Origin: Imbricaverruca yamaguchii
Taxonomy: Eukaryota; Arthropoda; Thecostraca; Neoverrucidae
NCBI GenBank assembly: GCA_034440575.1
Contig: JAOTOL010001647.1
Location: 2,230,001-2,294,000, forward strand
Length of the DNA stretch: 64,000 bases
Direction of reading: 5' to 3'
How positions within the stretch are numbered: position 1 is the stretch's first letter; every line of letters begins with the position of its first letter. The position numbers were made by a program, and so were the translations under genes. Under the pieces are notes generated by a model. It was given only the letters and a program-made list of their open reading frames with translations, did no database searches and had not been told where the DNA came from. Shown here in pieces: positions 1-11,560 of this stretch.

Positions 1-898
1 GGTCGCCGGCAGGGGGCCGCGGCCGGCTGGCACGCACTCCACTCACCAAGTAGTCGTCAGTGAGCTGGAACGACGCGCGGTGATGTCTTTGTACCGCATG
101 ACTTGATTAAAAGTAGGCGGGAAAGTTAGCTTGCCTGGGAACTCCAACTCTGGTTTTGGCAGTCGAGCTAGGTTTGCAGAAACTTTACCGTCATGCCTTT
201 CAAAGTTTTTTTTGTGTAAAGAAACTGAAGAACAGAAGAGACAAATCGCACGCGTCATATCGTTAGCATACCTCGATGAGCTATTATAATGTAAACCAGT
301 CCACACGTTAGGAGAAATGGTGCATACTCCCGTAATAAACGCAACATCCTGTCGGTAGACGGATGTCTTGAGAACTGAACATTTTGTAAAGTTGTCGTAT
401 TCAAGCAACAATTCCTTGTTTTCCGTTTAAACCGCCAAATGGCCTAACTCTGCACCGACAAGGCGATGTTTCCAACGGAACACCAACCACTAGGCCTCCC
501 TGCTCATTAAGTAGTCGACTATTTTTGCCATAATTAGTATACCGCATCAACCAGCTTAAGCGCAACTACCAACTGGCCGCGATAACGACCGGCGAATCGT
601 CGCAGCGCGCCGGCGAACGGCACCGCCGCGGAGCGAACTGCGCCGGCATCCCGACGCTTCGCATGCCTGGCGCTGATGCTCGTTACCGGCGCTCGTGTCT
701 ACACGGCACCGAACACGGCGAGCGGCCGCCATCAGCGCGGCAGTTTGGCTAATCGCCCGAGCCGGCCGTGCATGTGCGCGTCACATTTCAGCGCGCCCGC
801 CTGGTGTACGGAGAACGACTGCCACAAGGGTATTACCGGGTACGGGCCGTTATTGTCTGCTATGACGACCGCCATGCTGCCAACGGTGCGCACGCAGT
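1..898. other. Unannotated leading stretch
   Basis: No gene, RNA or repeat was recognised here. A 122-codon open frame lies on the minus strand at 43-411 with ordinary mixed composition, but it shows no motif I know, no neighbouring exon and no promoter, so it is not called as a gene. From about 590 the base composition turns GC-rich towards the minisatellite that starts at 899. Confidence 0.5.
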
Positions 899-1210
899 GG
901 CATCTGTGGACGGGACGCGGCATCTGTGGACGGGACATGGCATCTGTGGACGGGACGCGGCATCTGTGGACGGGACGCGGCATCTGTGGACGGGACGCGG
1001 CATCTGTGGACGGGACGCGGCATCTGTGGACGGGACGTGGCATCTGTGGACGGGACGCGGCATCTATGGACGGGACGCGACATCTGTGGACGGGACGCGG
1101 CATCTGTCGACGGGACGCGGCATCTGTGGACGGGACGCGGCATCTGTCGACGGGACGCGGCATCTGTGGACGGGACGCGACATCTGTCGACGGGACGCGA
1201 CATCTGTCGA
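899..1210. repeat. 20-bp minisatellite, left block
   Basis: About 15 head-to-tail copies of a 20-bp unit, CATCTGTGGACGGGACGCGG, with few substitutions (mainly GTGGAC/GTCGAC and GCGG/GCGA). The GTCGAC form is commoner towards the right edge. The same unit reappears at 5571-5712, on the far side of a LINE, so the two blocks are probably halves of one array or share an origin. Long frames on both strands across this block come from the repeat and are not genes. Confidence 0.97.
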
Positions 1211-1212
1211 CC

Positions 1213-1763
1213 CCCCGACGAGGCATCACCTTTACGTGGTGGTGGGGATTGCGTGCCTCGAGGATCCGGCGGCCAGACCATCAGGCGGCTGGGGAGAGTG
1301 AGCAGGCAGGGCAACTTCCCCGGTCCTGCCCACCAGCTCAGTTTTATCGGGGTAGCCGCGCCCCCTCGGCCCGCCCCCCGGGTTGACGGAGTCCTGGAGG
1401 TTGAGATCCCCCGTCGCACGGTGCTAGTTGTGACGGGGGACCAACACACCTCTTTGATCCCGATATCCCGGAGGGGCGGGCGGGCCCGTAGGGCCCCATA
1501 CGGGTCAAGTGGCTAGTCGCCTCGGGCCAGGGACCTGGGTTTCGTCCCAGTATCAACCGGCCCGGCCGGCTGGGGTCAAGCGGTGGGCGGCGCTGGATCC
1601 CGGTCGGGGTGGTGAGTCTCTCTCTCCCGGCCGGGTGACGGCGTCGCCTGCCCCGTATAACTCCGCGGGCGTCTGATGTCCTCCCGCTTCAGGGACACAG
1701 GTTTCCCCCCAGTAGGGCCCCAATGTGGTGGGACGTCCGCGGGGCAGAAATAATACACATCAT
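1213..1763 (+). other. Probable LINE 5' untranslated/promoter region
   Basis: A GC-rich stretch between the left minisatellite block and the first ORF1 ATG, with no open frame that looks coding. LINEs carry an internal promoter in this position, so it is the likely 5' UTR. Around 1520-1555 there is a tRNA-like B-box resemblance (GGTTTCGTCCC) but no convincing A box. Placing the 5' end at 1213 is an inference from where the array stops. Confidence 0.45.
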
Positions 1764-3176
1764 ATGGCATTTCCAAAAGCTAAAAACACTCCTGGTCCTT
1801 CAAGCAGGGACCAGACCATCGAACCAACACCTGCAGAGGCATACGGCCCTGCACGTCTCTCTTCACGTCCCTTTCTGATTACTACTGCCTCCCATAGTGG
1901 GAACGTAGCTCGGACTAATAATGTGCCATCGCCGCGAATACTAATACTGAAGTCGAGTGATCCTGGAAGGAGTTTATCTGCTCTTTCGCCCTTTGAGCGA
2001 AAGCGTGGATGCGACAAGTTTGGGGATGTCGCCAGGTGCGAAAAGCTACGAGATGGAGGAATCGAGGTAGAATTTCGGAGCGTTCAGGACGCCAAGAGAA
2101 CCCTCGAGGCAACATAATTTATTTATTATGTGAGAGAACAGGGCAGGATGAGGGATGTTAGTATACCAATTTTTGTTGAGCCTCATAGGACCAAAAAAAA
2201 AACAGTCAAAAGGTGTGATAAATTGTTTTGATTTAAGAGACGTTTCTGATTCTGAAATTGTCGATGGTCTGGCGGAGTTTGGTGTCGTCGAAGCGCGTAG
2301 GATGAAGGTAAGAAGAGGAGGCGATCTACAAGCAACGAACAACATTGTCTTGACTTTTAATTCTACTGACCTCCCTTCTACAATAAACGTAGGCTATGTC
2401 AAGGTGAAGGTACGCGTTTTTGTCCCCAATCCCATGCGTTGTTTCCGTTGCCAGAGATACGGCCACACTACACAGTACTGTCGAGGTCGCCCGGCCTGTA
2501 GTAGGTGTGGCACGTCCGAGCACAGCAGCGACAAATGTGAGGCTGAGAGCGTGTGGTGTGTTAATTGTGGCCAGGGACAGGTGCCCCACACTTCCTTTGG
2601 CAAATGCTGTCCAGTAAACGTGAAGGAAAGCGAGATACTAGCACTGAAGTGCACTAGGAACATATCTTTTCAGCAAGCAAGGGAAATATACGCGGATACC
2701 CACCCCAACGTGTCATACGCCAGTAAAGTAAAAACCACACAACCGACCACCACACACCGAGAGCCTGCCAATGCCTCCAATTTATATCCCAACTTAGTGA
2801 CCTACTACGATCTTTCGGACTCGCATGCACCCCCTTGTCAGTACGAAATGCGAATTCTCGTATTGAACCCATTTCTACCACTTCCCGGTCTAAATCGCCT
2901 CCACTTCCTGTCGACTTTCTGAAAAGTTCAAACTCTGCACCGACCTTGCCAGCTGCCAACACCGACAGATCGCTGCCAATTCCAGACGAAAACCTGCAGA
3001 GGCAGGAAGCCGATAGACGCGCCCGCGACGCAAAGCGAGCTCGTCTTGCTGAAATGGAGAGAACACGTGTAGCAGCCCGCCAAGGAGCAGACAAGCCTGC
3101 TCCTCCGAGACCAGTCACTCCTTCGCCGCGAAGGCGCATGGAGAGTCCGCCCAAATCTTCAGCTGTGGGGAAATAG
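1764..3176 (+). pseudogene. LINE ORF1: gag-like nucleic-acid-binding protein, broken
   Basis: The ATG at 1764 (MAFPKAKN) opens a frame that runs to an in-frame TAA at 2115-2117. The same frame then continues (REQGRMRDVSIPIF) to a run of ten A at 2193-2202, where the reading frame shifts. The second frame carries three consecutive zinc knuckles at 2440-2607: CFRCQRYGHTTQYC and CSRCGTSEHSSDKC (both CX2CX4HX4C) and a third of CX2CX6HX5C form starting CVNC. A second shift at the C run 2830-2834 leads into a basic, charged tail (DENLQRQEADRRARDAKRAR region) ending at 3176. ORF1 proteins of the I, Jockey and R1 groups bind element RNA through such knuckles and form the ribonucleoprotein. One stop and two frameshifts make this copy non-functional. 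Confidence 0.85.
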
Positions 3177-3582
3177 CCCCCAAAAATGCGCCCTCCTCCC
3201 TCCGCCCCGGGCGGGTGCTCCCCAGACTTCTTCCTCGCCCCGCCGACGAGTGTAGGCCCCGTCCCGCGCGCCGGCCCCGAGGGGGAACCCATCCAGTGTG
3301 GATCCCCCACCACCGGCGTCTCTGTCCGATTCCTCCCAGGCGCCGTCGCCACGAGTAGACGCGCGTGTTGAGAAGCGCACGTTGCCCTGGGAGGGGTCGC
3401 CATCGGAGGGTGGTTCGCAGAGGTCGCGGCCGCTGACATCCTCGCTGGGGATGGATTCAGGAGGGTACGTTCGGGCTCCAAAGTCTCAAGAAGACAGCCA
3501 ATTTTAGTGGAGCACTCGAGTGAACTCTAGTCGGCGAATTTTCCCTTTTAAAACAATTTTACTACCCTCAACTAGCATTTTA
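3177..3582 (+). other. LINE segment between ORF1 and ORF2
   Basis: About 400 bases separate the ORF1 stop from the ORF2 ATG. The stretch is GC-rich and proline-coding in several frames. It may be a further decayed tail of ORF1 shifted out of frame, because proline-rich C-terminal regions are common in these proteins, or a true spacer. No repeat was seen in it. Confidence 0.4.
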
Positions 3583-5565
3583 ATGCCTCTCATTTTACAA
3601 TGGAACTGCAAAGGAGTTCGAACAAACATGACCGACCTCGAGACAATTTTAAATCAGCACTGTCCGATGGTTGTATGTCTCCAAGAGACAACGTTACCAC
3701 CACACTCTTCCCTCCGACTAAAAATGATTCTGTTCTTGCGAAAAACAAGGCGTCTGAGGCCATTGCGCACGGGGGCGTACTCTTGGCCGTACATCATAGC
3801 GTTTCTTACCCCTCTCCAAGCAGTCGCTGCCACCATCGAATTTCTTCGTCTTACTATTACAATTTGTTCTGTATATCTTCCTCCTGGGAATTCGTTGCCG
3901 TCCATGGAGCTCAGTCGCCTGATGCTCCAACTGGCCCAGACTGTCTTGCTCCTCGGCGACTTCAACGCTCATCACGTCATATGGGGATATGACTGTGTAG
4001 ACTCTCGCGGTCGAGCTGTGAATAGTTTAATTCTGGACGAAACCCTCTGCCTTTTAAACACGGGTGCAGCCACCCACTTCGCTCTTCCTTTTGGTCTTAA
4101 ATCTGCGATCGACCTAAGCCTTGTAAGCCCGTGTCTGGCACAATATATGACCTGGTCGATGTCCGACGACCCACTTGGTAGTGACCATTTTCCTATTTTT
4201 ATTAAATATAGTGACAGCGTGAGGCTTGGCTTCAGACCTCAATGGTGGAACATAAAGAAAGCGTATTGGAGAAAATTCGAGGAAAATGTAGAAGCATGTT
4301 TGCCAAGCAATGCTGATGGCTATGGTCTCCCGGTGGAACAGTTTACATCGATACTCATTCAGTTCGCCGATTCTGCTATTCCACGAACATCTGGTGCTCC
4401 ACGGCGCTTTCCAGTTCCGTGGTGGTCGGCAGAATGCCGTGACGCTATACGCGCACGTAAGCGAGCATTTAGAATATTTGACAGAAACAGCGACCAGGCG
4501 AATTTAATTGCATTTCAAAAGGCGAGAGCCTTAGCACGTTGTATTGTACGAGAAGCTAAGCGAAGGTCGTGAAAATAATATGTCTCTTCTATTAATCGAT
4601 TTACCCCAACGACCCAAGTTTGGTCCCGTATCAAACACATTAATGGCCAGCATGATGCGGTCCGCCTTCCCGTACTACGTGTGGCTGGAGTGGACGTGAC
4701 CCGCCCTGTTGTGGTGGCTGAGGAAATAGCCCGGGCTCTGTCAGCCCGTAGCGGAGACGAAAATTATCATCCAGAATTTCTCCGCATGAAGACTAAATCA
4801 GAAGCCAAGCCAATTGATTTTTCCACGCCTGATGACATATGCTATAATGAACAATTTAGTATTCATGAGCTGCGTTCCGCGATCGGATATCTAAAGAGTG
4901 TGGCAGAAGGCACTGATGGAATTCATAATGACATGTTAAAACACCTACCTTTGCGAGTGCTTGACACACTTTTGATGTCGTTAAACAAAGTATGGGAGGA
5001 GGGCTGCTTTCCGACTTCTTGGCGGGAAGCCATAGTGGTCCCTGTCCTGAAACCAGGAAAGAGTGGTCTAGACCCACTGCACTGTCGGCCAATTTCCCTG
5101 ACCTCGTGTCTTTGCAAGCTCCTGGAGAAGATGGTCAATGTGCGACTCACCTGGTTCCTGGAAACACATGATTTTTTTTATAACGCACAGTGTGGTTTTA
5201 GAAAGCATCGTTGCACAACGGATCATCTTTTAGCACTTGATACCGTCATCCAAGTCGCTTTTAAATGCCGAGAACATGTGGGAACGATCTTCTTCGACAT
5301 AGAGGGGGCCTATGATGCAACATGGCGACATGGAGTCTTGCTAAAAGCATGGAATTGTGGAATCCGAGGGAACTTAGGAGTTTTTCTACAGGAATTTCTC
5401 AAGGATCGCTTCTTCCGTGTCCGGGTAGGACATGAGCTTTCCCATTGCTTCCACCAAGTCAATGGAATTCCACAGGGAAGTGTTCTGAGTGTGGCCTTGT
5501 TTGCTGTTTTCATAAATGATATCGGGGATGCACTGCCACGTGGCATAGGACGATCGTTGTTCGTC
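3583..5565 (+). pseudogene. LINE ORF2: endonuclease plus reverse transcriptase, broken and truncated
   Basis: ORF2 starts at ATG 3583 (MPLILQWNCKG). The endonuclease shows QWNCKG, the LQE glutamate, GDFNAHH and SDHFPI, the landmarks of APE-type nucleases that nick target DNA. The frame slips near 3723 and returns near 3810 (the frame-3 stretch there reads SEAIAHGGVLLAVHHS), so two compensating shifts lie inside the nuclease. Two in-frame stops at 4570-4572 and 4576-4578 separate the nuclease from the polymerase; TGA 4570 probably replaces a tryptophan codon. The polymerase follows in the same frame: PVLKPGKSG, CRPISLTS, QCGFRKH, motif A FFDIEGAYD (aspartates at 5296 and 5314) and motif B GIPQGSVLSV at 5464. 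It ends at RSLFV (5565), where the paired catalytic aspartates of motif C should follow; instead the frame reads into minisatellite up to a stop at 5767-5769. The RNase H-like or C-terminal region is absent. Confidence 0.88.
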
Positions 5566-5570
5566 GTTCG

Positions 5571-5712
5571 GCATCTGTCGACGGGACGCGGCATCTGTGG
5601 ACGGGACGCGGCATCTGTCGACGGGACGCGGCATCTGTCGACGGGACGCGGAATCTGTCGACAGGACGCGACATCTGTCGACGGGACGCGGCATCTGTCG
5701 ACGGGACGCGGC
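5571..5712. repeat. 20-bp minisatellite, right block
   Basis: About seven copies of the 20-bp unit of 899-1210, mostly in the GTCGAC variant (CATCTGTCGACGGGACGCGG), directly abutting the broken reverse transcriptase. Unit length, orientation and variants match the left block, and the variant that dominates here is the one enriched at the right edge of the left block. This suggests one array split by, or fused to, the LINE. Confidence 0.96.
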
Positions 5713-5780
5713 GCGACCAGCGGGCCCGCGCCAGCTCGTCGGCGGATCACAAACGGCGGCGCCAGTTAGCGATCCGACGC
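5713..5780. other. GC-rich bridge between minisatellite and SINE
   Basis: A short GC-rich stretch with no recognised content. It separates the last 20-bp unit from the tRNA-like SINE head. Confidence 0.5.
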
Positions 5781-5970
5781 GAGGGGACGAGTAGTCCAGG
5801 GGTAAGTTACTCGTCTCACAATCGAAAGGTTGTGGGTTCGAGTCTCACCTGTCGCTACTCTTCGCCCGCGACCAATCTGCGTGAGAGATTGGCGATGCTA
5901 CATGACTCAACGGTCGATGTGTCGCAAAACCAATAACCAACCAACCAACCCGTTCGCCGCAAAACAAAGA
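5781..5970 (+). mobile_element. tRNA-derived SINE
   Basis: The head carries an A box TAGTCCAGGGG (about 5789) and a B box GGTTCGAGTCTC (about 5835), the internal RNA polymerase III promoter of a tRNA. GACGAGTA and TACTCGTC can pair as a D-like arm, and CACAA/TTGTG can form an anticodon-like stem. A non-tRNA body follows, ending in AAACCAATAACCAACCAACC, a short-repeat tail typical of SINEs mobilised by LINE machinery. The 3' part resembles, in complement, the small insertion at 59448-59558, so the two may be one family. A true tRNA gene is unlikely because the anticodon loop is irregular and a body and tail follow. Confidence 0.7.
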
Positions 5971-7204
5971 CGTCGCTCCTGTCTGTGCGATGTCCGTATC
6001 GTGGGACCGTGAGTGGGCTGGCTAGGATGTTCCCAATGAACACGAAGCTGATCGATGGTTGTCATTTTTTTATTGGAAGGTAATAAAGCAGAGCAATACT
6101 CGGCTTCATGGCTTTTTTTCCTCAAGAAGGACGCGCAGGTTGCATGACAATTTCGAGCTATGACGGGTCTGTACCAACACCGTCAAACGATTTGTCTTCA
6201 TGACCAAAGATTGTCCAAGTGCCCCTCAGGTGCAGTAATCAAGTGGCGCCCGGGTAGAGGGGGGGGGGGGGGGGGGGGGGGGGGGCATGCAGCTCAGGTT
6301 TGCTCTAACTCAACATCATGCATCCCAGTGGCTAATTCCTAGTTCCGCCAGTGCTTCCGAGGCAAAAGTCTGGGTAGATCCTATCAGTACGGAAAACGAC
6401 TAAATTACATGGTCTATCACCTCCTGTGTGTACTTCCGAGGCAGCAGAACCGAATACCACATCAAGTCTGGTAATGCTTACATACAACAGGTGCACCATG
6501 TCGGGCGTAATTAGCTGCATTGCCTTCACAAACATTGGGACATTCTTACATCTTCGCATCTCGTTAAATCGCGCCCGAACCAGACCTCAGTCTCCGCCAG
6601 CAACGTACGACCCGCACTTCTGTCCCACAGAGTCCGTCCGTGCGCCGGTCCGTCGCCCTGATTACCTCGTTTACCCTCGCCCCCAACGCCGGCTGCCAAA
6701 TTCCGTCGTCACGATGTGTCCGCCCCCCCCCGCGCTGGCCGTGTCGCCGCCCCCGGGTCACCTCACTAGGTCGGCAAACACGGCCGTGGTGGAGCGACTG
6801 TGCCCGCCCCACCCGCCGGTGGCCGCGTGCCGCCCAGCGACCTGTGGAGCTGACCGCCAGTCGCCACCGACTAATCATCTGTCCCTCGTCTAATTGGCGC
6901 CTTTCAAAGAGGCATCTGGTCGTGTGTCCAGTGGAGCGCCCTTTCCAGCGTCATTAGCCCAAAGACAAAAACATGGTAATGGGCGATACCGCCCCCCGTC
7001 AGCGGACCAGGGTCCCGGCGACGCCCCCATCAGCGGGCTAGCCGGCCGTCTTGTCCCCACTGGCGCTGAGAATGTCTGACGTGCCCTCCAAACACACTGG
7101 CAGAGCTTCTCAGCCAGGGTTATCGGTCGATGGTGTCCCGGTCGGCCAGCGCCGGGCCGTGCTTCCAACGGAGAGGTGGAGGTGTCGAGGGCGAACTGCC
7201 TGCC
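5971..7204. other. Intergenic stretch without recognised genes
   Basis: Apart from the poly-G run at 6259-6285 nothing was identified. The half from about 6560 is GC-rich with C-rich runs; the part before it is of average composition. Open frames here overlap one another on both strands and show no known motif. Confidence 0.5.
6259..6285 (+). repeat. Poly-G tract of 27 bases
   Basis: An uninterrupted run of 27 G. Runs of this length can form G-quadruplexes and are length-unstable. They are also often mis-sized by sequencing, so the exact count is uncertain. Confidence 0.9.
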
Positions 7205-7822
7205 GATCTTGCTCCTGCTGTGTGGCAGCTCCGATGTGTGTGGCGGTGTCGGCGGCTGGTGATGTTGTTCTAGTTGTGTGGCAGCTCCGTGCTCCAGATG
7301 TGTGTAGCGGTGTCGGCGGCTGGTGGTGTTGTTCCTGCTGTGTGGCAGCTCCGTGCTCCAGATGTGTGTGGCGGTGTCGGCAGCTGGTGATGTTATTCTA
7401 GCTGTGTGGCAGCTCCGTGCTCCAGATGTGTGGCGGTGTCGGCGGCTGGTGATGTTTTTTGCTGTGTGGCAGCTCCGTGCTCCAGATGTGTGTGGCGGTG
7501 TCGGCAGCTGGTGGTGTTGTTCCTGCTGTGTGGCAGCTCCGTGCTCCAGATGTGTGTGGCGGTGTCTGCGGCTGGTGGTGTTGTTCCTGCTGTGTGGCAG
7601 CTCCGTGCTCCAGATGTGTGGCGGTGTCGGCGGCTGCTGGTGTTGTTCTTGCTGTGTGGCAGCTCCCTGCTCCAGATGTGTGTGGCGGTGTCGGCGGCTG
7701 GTGGTGTTGTTCCTGCTGTGTGGCAGCTCCGTGCTCCAGATGTGTGTGGCGGTGTCGGCGGCTGGTGGTGTTGTTCCTGCTGTGTGGCAGCTCCGTGCTC
7801 CAGATGTGTGGCGGTGTCGCGG
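7205..7822. repeat. 64-bp minisatellite
   Basis: About ten copies of a unit near 64 bp built from GTGTGGCAGCTCCGTGCTCC, an AGATGTGTGTGGCGG block and a GGCTGGTGGTGTTGTTCCTG block. Copies differ by small deletions (loss of a GTGT pair; a short copy near 7440-7490) and by TTCCTG/TTCTAG changes at the left edge. Cysteine-rich open frames across it are repeat artefacts. Confidence 0.95.
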
Positions 7823-8818
7823 TTGGCGATTCCCTCAACAAACTAACAGGTTCTGTTACATTAGCAGAACTTACATTACAACAAAGGTGCACCGGTGTGC
7901 GCAGGACATGATGACGCCAGGACAGGACGCTATGTCGCAGGACACGATAACGTCAGGTGTTCGCGAGTATCACTGCAGAAGCCTACGTCAGACGAAGATC
8001 ACCCTAAGTATCAAGCAGGCGGCTTTTGCGCTGTTTCAGTGGAGACTGCGATAGCTTCCCTGAAATGTCATATTAAGGTGGGTATTACCTCAACATTGAA
8101 CATTACTTGTAGACAGAATCTTCGTCCCGGACAAATTGATGATGTTACAAGCCGCCGCATGCATGTTCTTTTAGCCGACAACCTGTGTTGTAACGGCTTG
8201 GACATTTTTTCCACTTAGAGCCATTCACGCGTGGTTTTTAGCGCAGTTCGGTGTTGGCGGAGCAGTTCTCAGATGTGATTTCGTGCCACCGGTCCGGATA
8301 TCATTCCGTAAAACCCTCTGGCTGTCAGCTTAATGTCATGTAAAACGGCTGTGATTGACTTCAGTGAGGTTGGAAGTGATCCCTGTGACAGATTAAATGG
8401 TGATATATAGATATAATGCATATCCTGGTCACCTGTGTCACGCGTAACAGGAATGATTAAACAAATAGTCGGTCGAAATAGTTGGTAAAAAGTTGAAAAT
8501 AGCTTTCAGAATGCCAACATTTTCCAAAGTGAATCGAAATGTAGCGAACTGAGCATGTGCTGAAGCCTGCTTCGCACTCATCTTTTGACCCTGCAGAGAA
8601 CCAATGAATATTCAGTGATAGAAATAGATCAACCCTTTATACTACTTGGCCATAGTTCATAGTATAGATATAATACATGGTTTTTCAATTAGTTTTACTG
8701 ACTTTCGAGAGTAATCCCCTGCAACCCAACACCAAAACGTACGATGATGATGAATACCTCTGACCGGTGCCTGGTCATCATCTGATGCCGGGTCAATAGA
8801 TGCATTTTCAGGTGAGCC
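7823..8818. other. Intergenic stretch without recognised genes
   Basis: Mixed composition, becoming AT-rich from about 8380 to 8700. No repeat, RNA or gene was recognised. It separates the 64-bp array from the 33-bp array. Confidence 0.5.
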
Positions 8819-11560
8819 GTGCCCGCGTATCTCGAGAACACCACGAGCACACTGTCCGCGTATACCGAGAACACCACGAGCACACTGGCCGCGTGTAACG
8901 AGAACACCACGAGCACACTGTCCGCGTATACCGAGAACACCACGAGCACACTGGCCGCGTATAACGAGAACACCACGAGCACACTGTCCGCGTATAACGA
9001 GAACACCACGAGCACACTGTCCGCGTATACCGAGAACACCACGAGCACACTGGCCGCGTGTAACGAGAACACCACGAGCACACTGTCCGCGTATAACGAG
9101 AACACCACGAGCACACTGTCCGCAGATAACGAGAACACCACGAGCACACTGCCACCGTATAACGAGAACATCACGAGCACACTGTCCGCGTATACCGAGA
9201 ACACCACGAGCACACTGTCCGCAGATAACGAGAACACCACGAGCACACTGCCACCGTATAACGAGAACACCACGAGCACACTGCCCGCGTATAACGAGAA
9301 CACCACGAGCACACTGGCCGCGTGTAACGAGAACACCACGAGCACACTGTCCGCGTATAACGAGAACACCACGAGCACACTGCCGCGTTAACGAGAACAC
9401 CACGAGCACACTGCCCGCGTATAACGAGAACACCACGGCACACTGCCACGTATATCGAGAACATCACGAGCACACTGTCCGCGTATACCGAGAACACCAC
9501 GAGCACACTGTCCGCGGATAACGGAACACCACGAGCACACTGCCCCGTATAACGAGAACACCACGAGCACACTGCCCGCGTATAACGAGAACACCACGAG
9601 CACACTGGCCGCGTGTAACGAGAACACCACGAGCACACTGCCCGCGTATAACGAGAACACCACGAGCACACTGCCGCGTATAACGAGAACACCACGAGCA
9701 CACTGCCCGCGTATAACGAGAACACCACGAGCACACTGTCCGCGTATAACGAGAACACCACGAGCACACTGCCCGCGTATAACGAGAACACCACGAGCAC
9801 ACTGTCCGCGTATAACGAGAACACCACGAGCACACTGTCCGCGTATAACGAGAACACCACGAGCACACTGTCCGCGTATAACGAGAACACCACGAGCACA
9901 CTGTCCGCGTATAACGAGAACACCACGAGCACACTGCCCGCGTATAACGAGAACACCACGAGCACACTGGCCGCGTGTAACGAGAACACCACGAGCACAC
10001 TGTCCGCGTATACCGAGAACACCACGAGCACACTGTCCGTGCATAGTGAGAACACCACGAGCACACTGCACGTGTATAGCGAGAACACCACGAGCACACT
10101 GCCCGTATAACGAGAACACCACGAGACACTGTCCGCGTATACGAGAACACCACGAGCACACTGTCCGCGATAACGAGAACACCACAAAACCGCCACCGTA
10201 TAACGAGAACACCACGAGCACACTGCCCGCGTATAACGAGAACACCACGAGCACACTGCCCGTGTATAGCGAGAACACCACGAGCACACTGCACGTGTAT
10301 AGCGAGAACACCACGAGCACACTGTCCGCGTATAACGAGAACACCACGAGCACACTGTCCGTGTATAACGAGAACACCACGACACTGTCCGTGTATAACG
10401 AGAACACCACGAGCACACTGTCCGCGTATAACGAGAACACCACGAGCACACTGTCCGCGTATAACGAGAACACCACGAGCACACTGCCCGCGTATCTCGA
10501 GAACACCACGAGCACACTGTCCGCGTATAACGAGAACACCACGAGCACACTGTCCGTGTATAACGAGAACACCACGAGCACACTGTCCGCGTATAACGAG
10601 AACACCACGAGCACACTGTCCGCGTATAGCGAGAACACCACGAGCACACTGTCCGCGTATAACGAGAACACCACGAGCACACTGCCCGCGTATAACGAGA
10701 ACACCACGAGCACACTGTCCGCGTATAACGAGAACACCACGAGCACACTGTCCGCGTATAGCGAGAACACCACGAGCACACTGTCCGCGTATAGCGAGAA
10801 CACCACGAGCACACTGTCCGCGTATAACGAGAACATCACGACGACACTGCCCGCGTATAACGAGAACACCACGAGCACACTGTCCGTGTATAACGAGAAC
10901 ACCACGAGCACACTGCCCGCGTATAGCGAGAACACCACGAGCACACTGTCCGCGTATAACGAGAACACCACGACGACACTGCCCGCGTATAACGAGAACA
11001 CTACGATGACACCGTCCGCGTATAACGAGAACACCACGAGCACACTATCCGCGTATAACGAGAACACCACGAGCACACTGTCTGCGTATAACGAGAACAC
11101 CACGATCACATTGCCCGCGTATAACGAGAACACCACGAGCACACTGCCAAGTATAACGAAAACACCACGATCACCCTGCATGTGTATAACGAGAACACCA
11201 CGAGCACACTGTCCGCGTATAACGAGAACACCACGAGCACACTGTCCGCGTATAACGAGAACACCACGAGCACACTGCCCGCGTATAACGAGAACCCCAC
11301 GATCACATTGCCCGCGTATCCCGAACTCACTGCTGTCACATTGCCTGTGTATATCGAGCACACTACGAGCGCACTACGATCACTACGAGCACACTGCCTG
11401 TGCATCTCGAGCACACTACAAGTACACTACATGTGTATCTCGGGCATATTGTTATCACACTGCCTGCGCATCTCGAGCACACAACGAGATCAGTCCAAGC
11501 ACACTACGATCATTACGAGTGCACTGCCTCGGCCTCCTGAGCACAGCACGATCTTGCCGC
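8819..11560. repeat. 33-bp minisatellite, about 2.5 kb
   Basis: The largest array in the window: a 33-bp unit starting CCGCGTATAACGAGAACACC and ending ACGAGCACACTG, roughly 75 copies. It starts sharply at 8819, stays homogeneous to about 11290, then decays over about 250 bases into degenerate CGAGCACACTAC motifs. Variants such as GTGTATAGCG, GATAACG and occasional single-base deletions are scattered. Because 33 is a multiple of three, the repeat keeps frames open on both strands ([11 protein letters not shown] on plus; [11 protein letters not shown] on minus). No frame shows selection, and single-base indels switch frames freely, so it is not called coding. Confidence 0.97.

Larger units (their letters stand above)
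1213..5565 (+). mobile_element. I/Jockey-group LINE, 3'-truncated, dead
   Basis: A non-LTR retrotransposon in the order GC-rich 5' region (about 1213-1763), ORF1 (1764-3176), inter-ORF segment, ORF2 (3583 onward). It would copy itself by target-primed reverse transcription. ORF2 contains an apurinic-type endonuclease followed by a reverse transcriptase. The reverse transcriptase is cut off after motif B and immediately before the expected FxDD of motif C, where the sequence becomes the 20-bp minisatellite also found upstream. Loss of the 3' end is unusual for a LINE, since normal truncation removes the 5' end. Assignment to the I/Jockey group rests on the ORF1 knuckle pattern and on the GIPQGSVLSV and DIEGAYD motifs; the exact clade is not resolved. 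The left boundary is inferred from the end of the array; no target-site duplication was found. Confidence 0.85.

Noticed and set aside
43..411. 122-codon minus-strand gene
   Set aside because: Composition is plausible, but there is no recognisable domain, splice context or neighbouring exon; it could be chance.
8819..11361. Frames of more than 500 codons on both strands over the 33-bp array
   Set aside because: A 33-bp period keeps three frames open by itself; frames switch at single-base indels, both strands are equally open, and no domain, start context or flanking exon is present.
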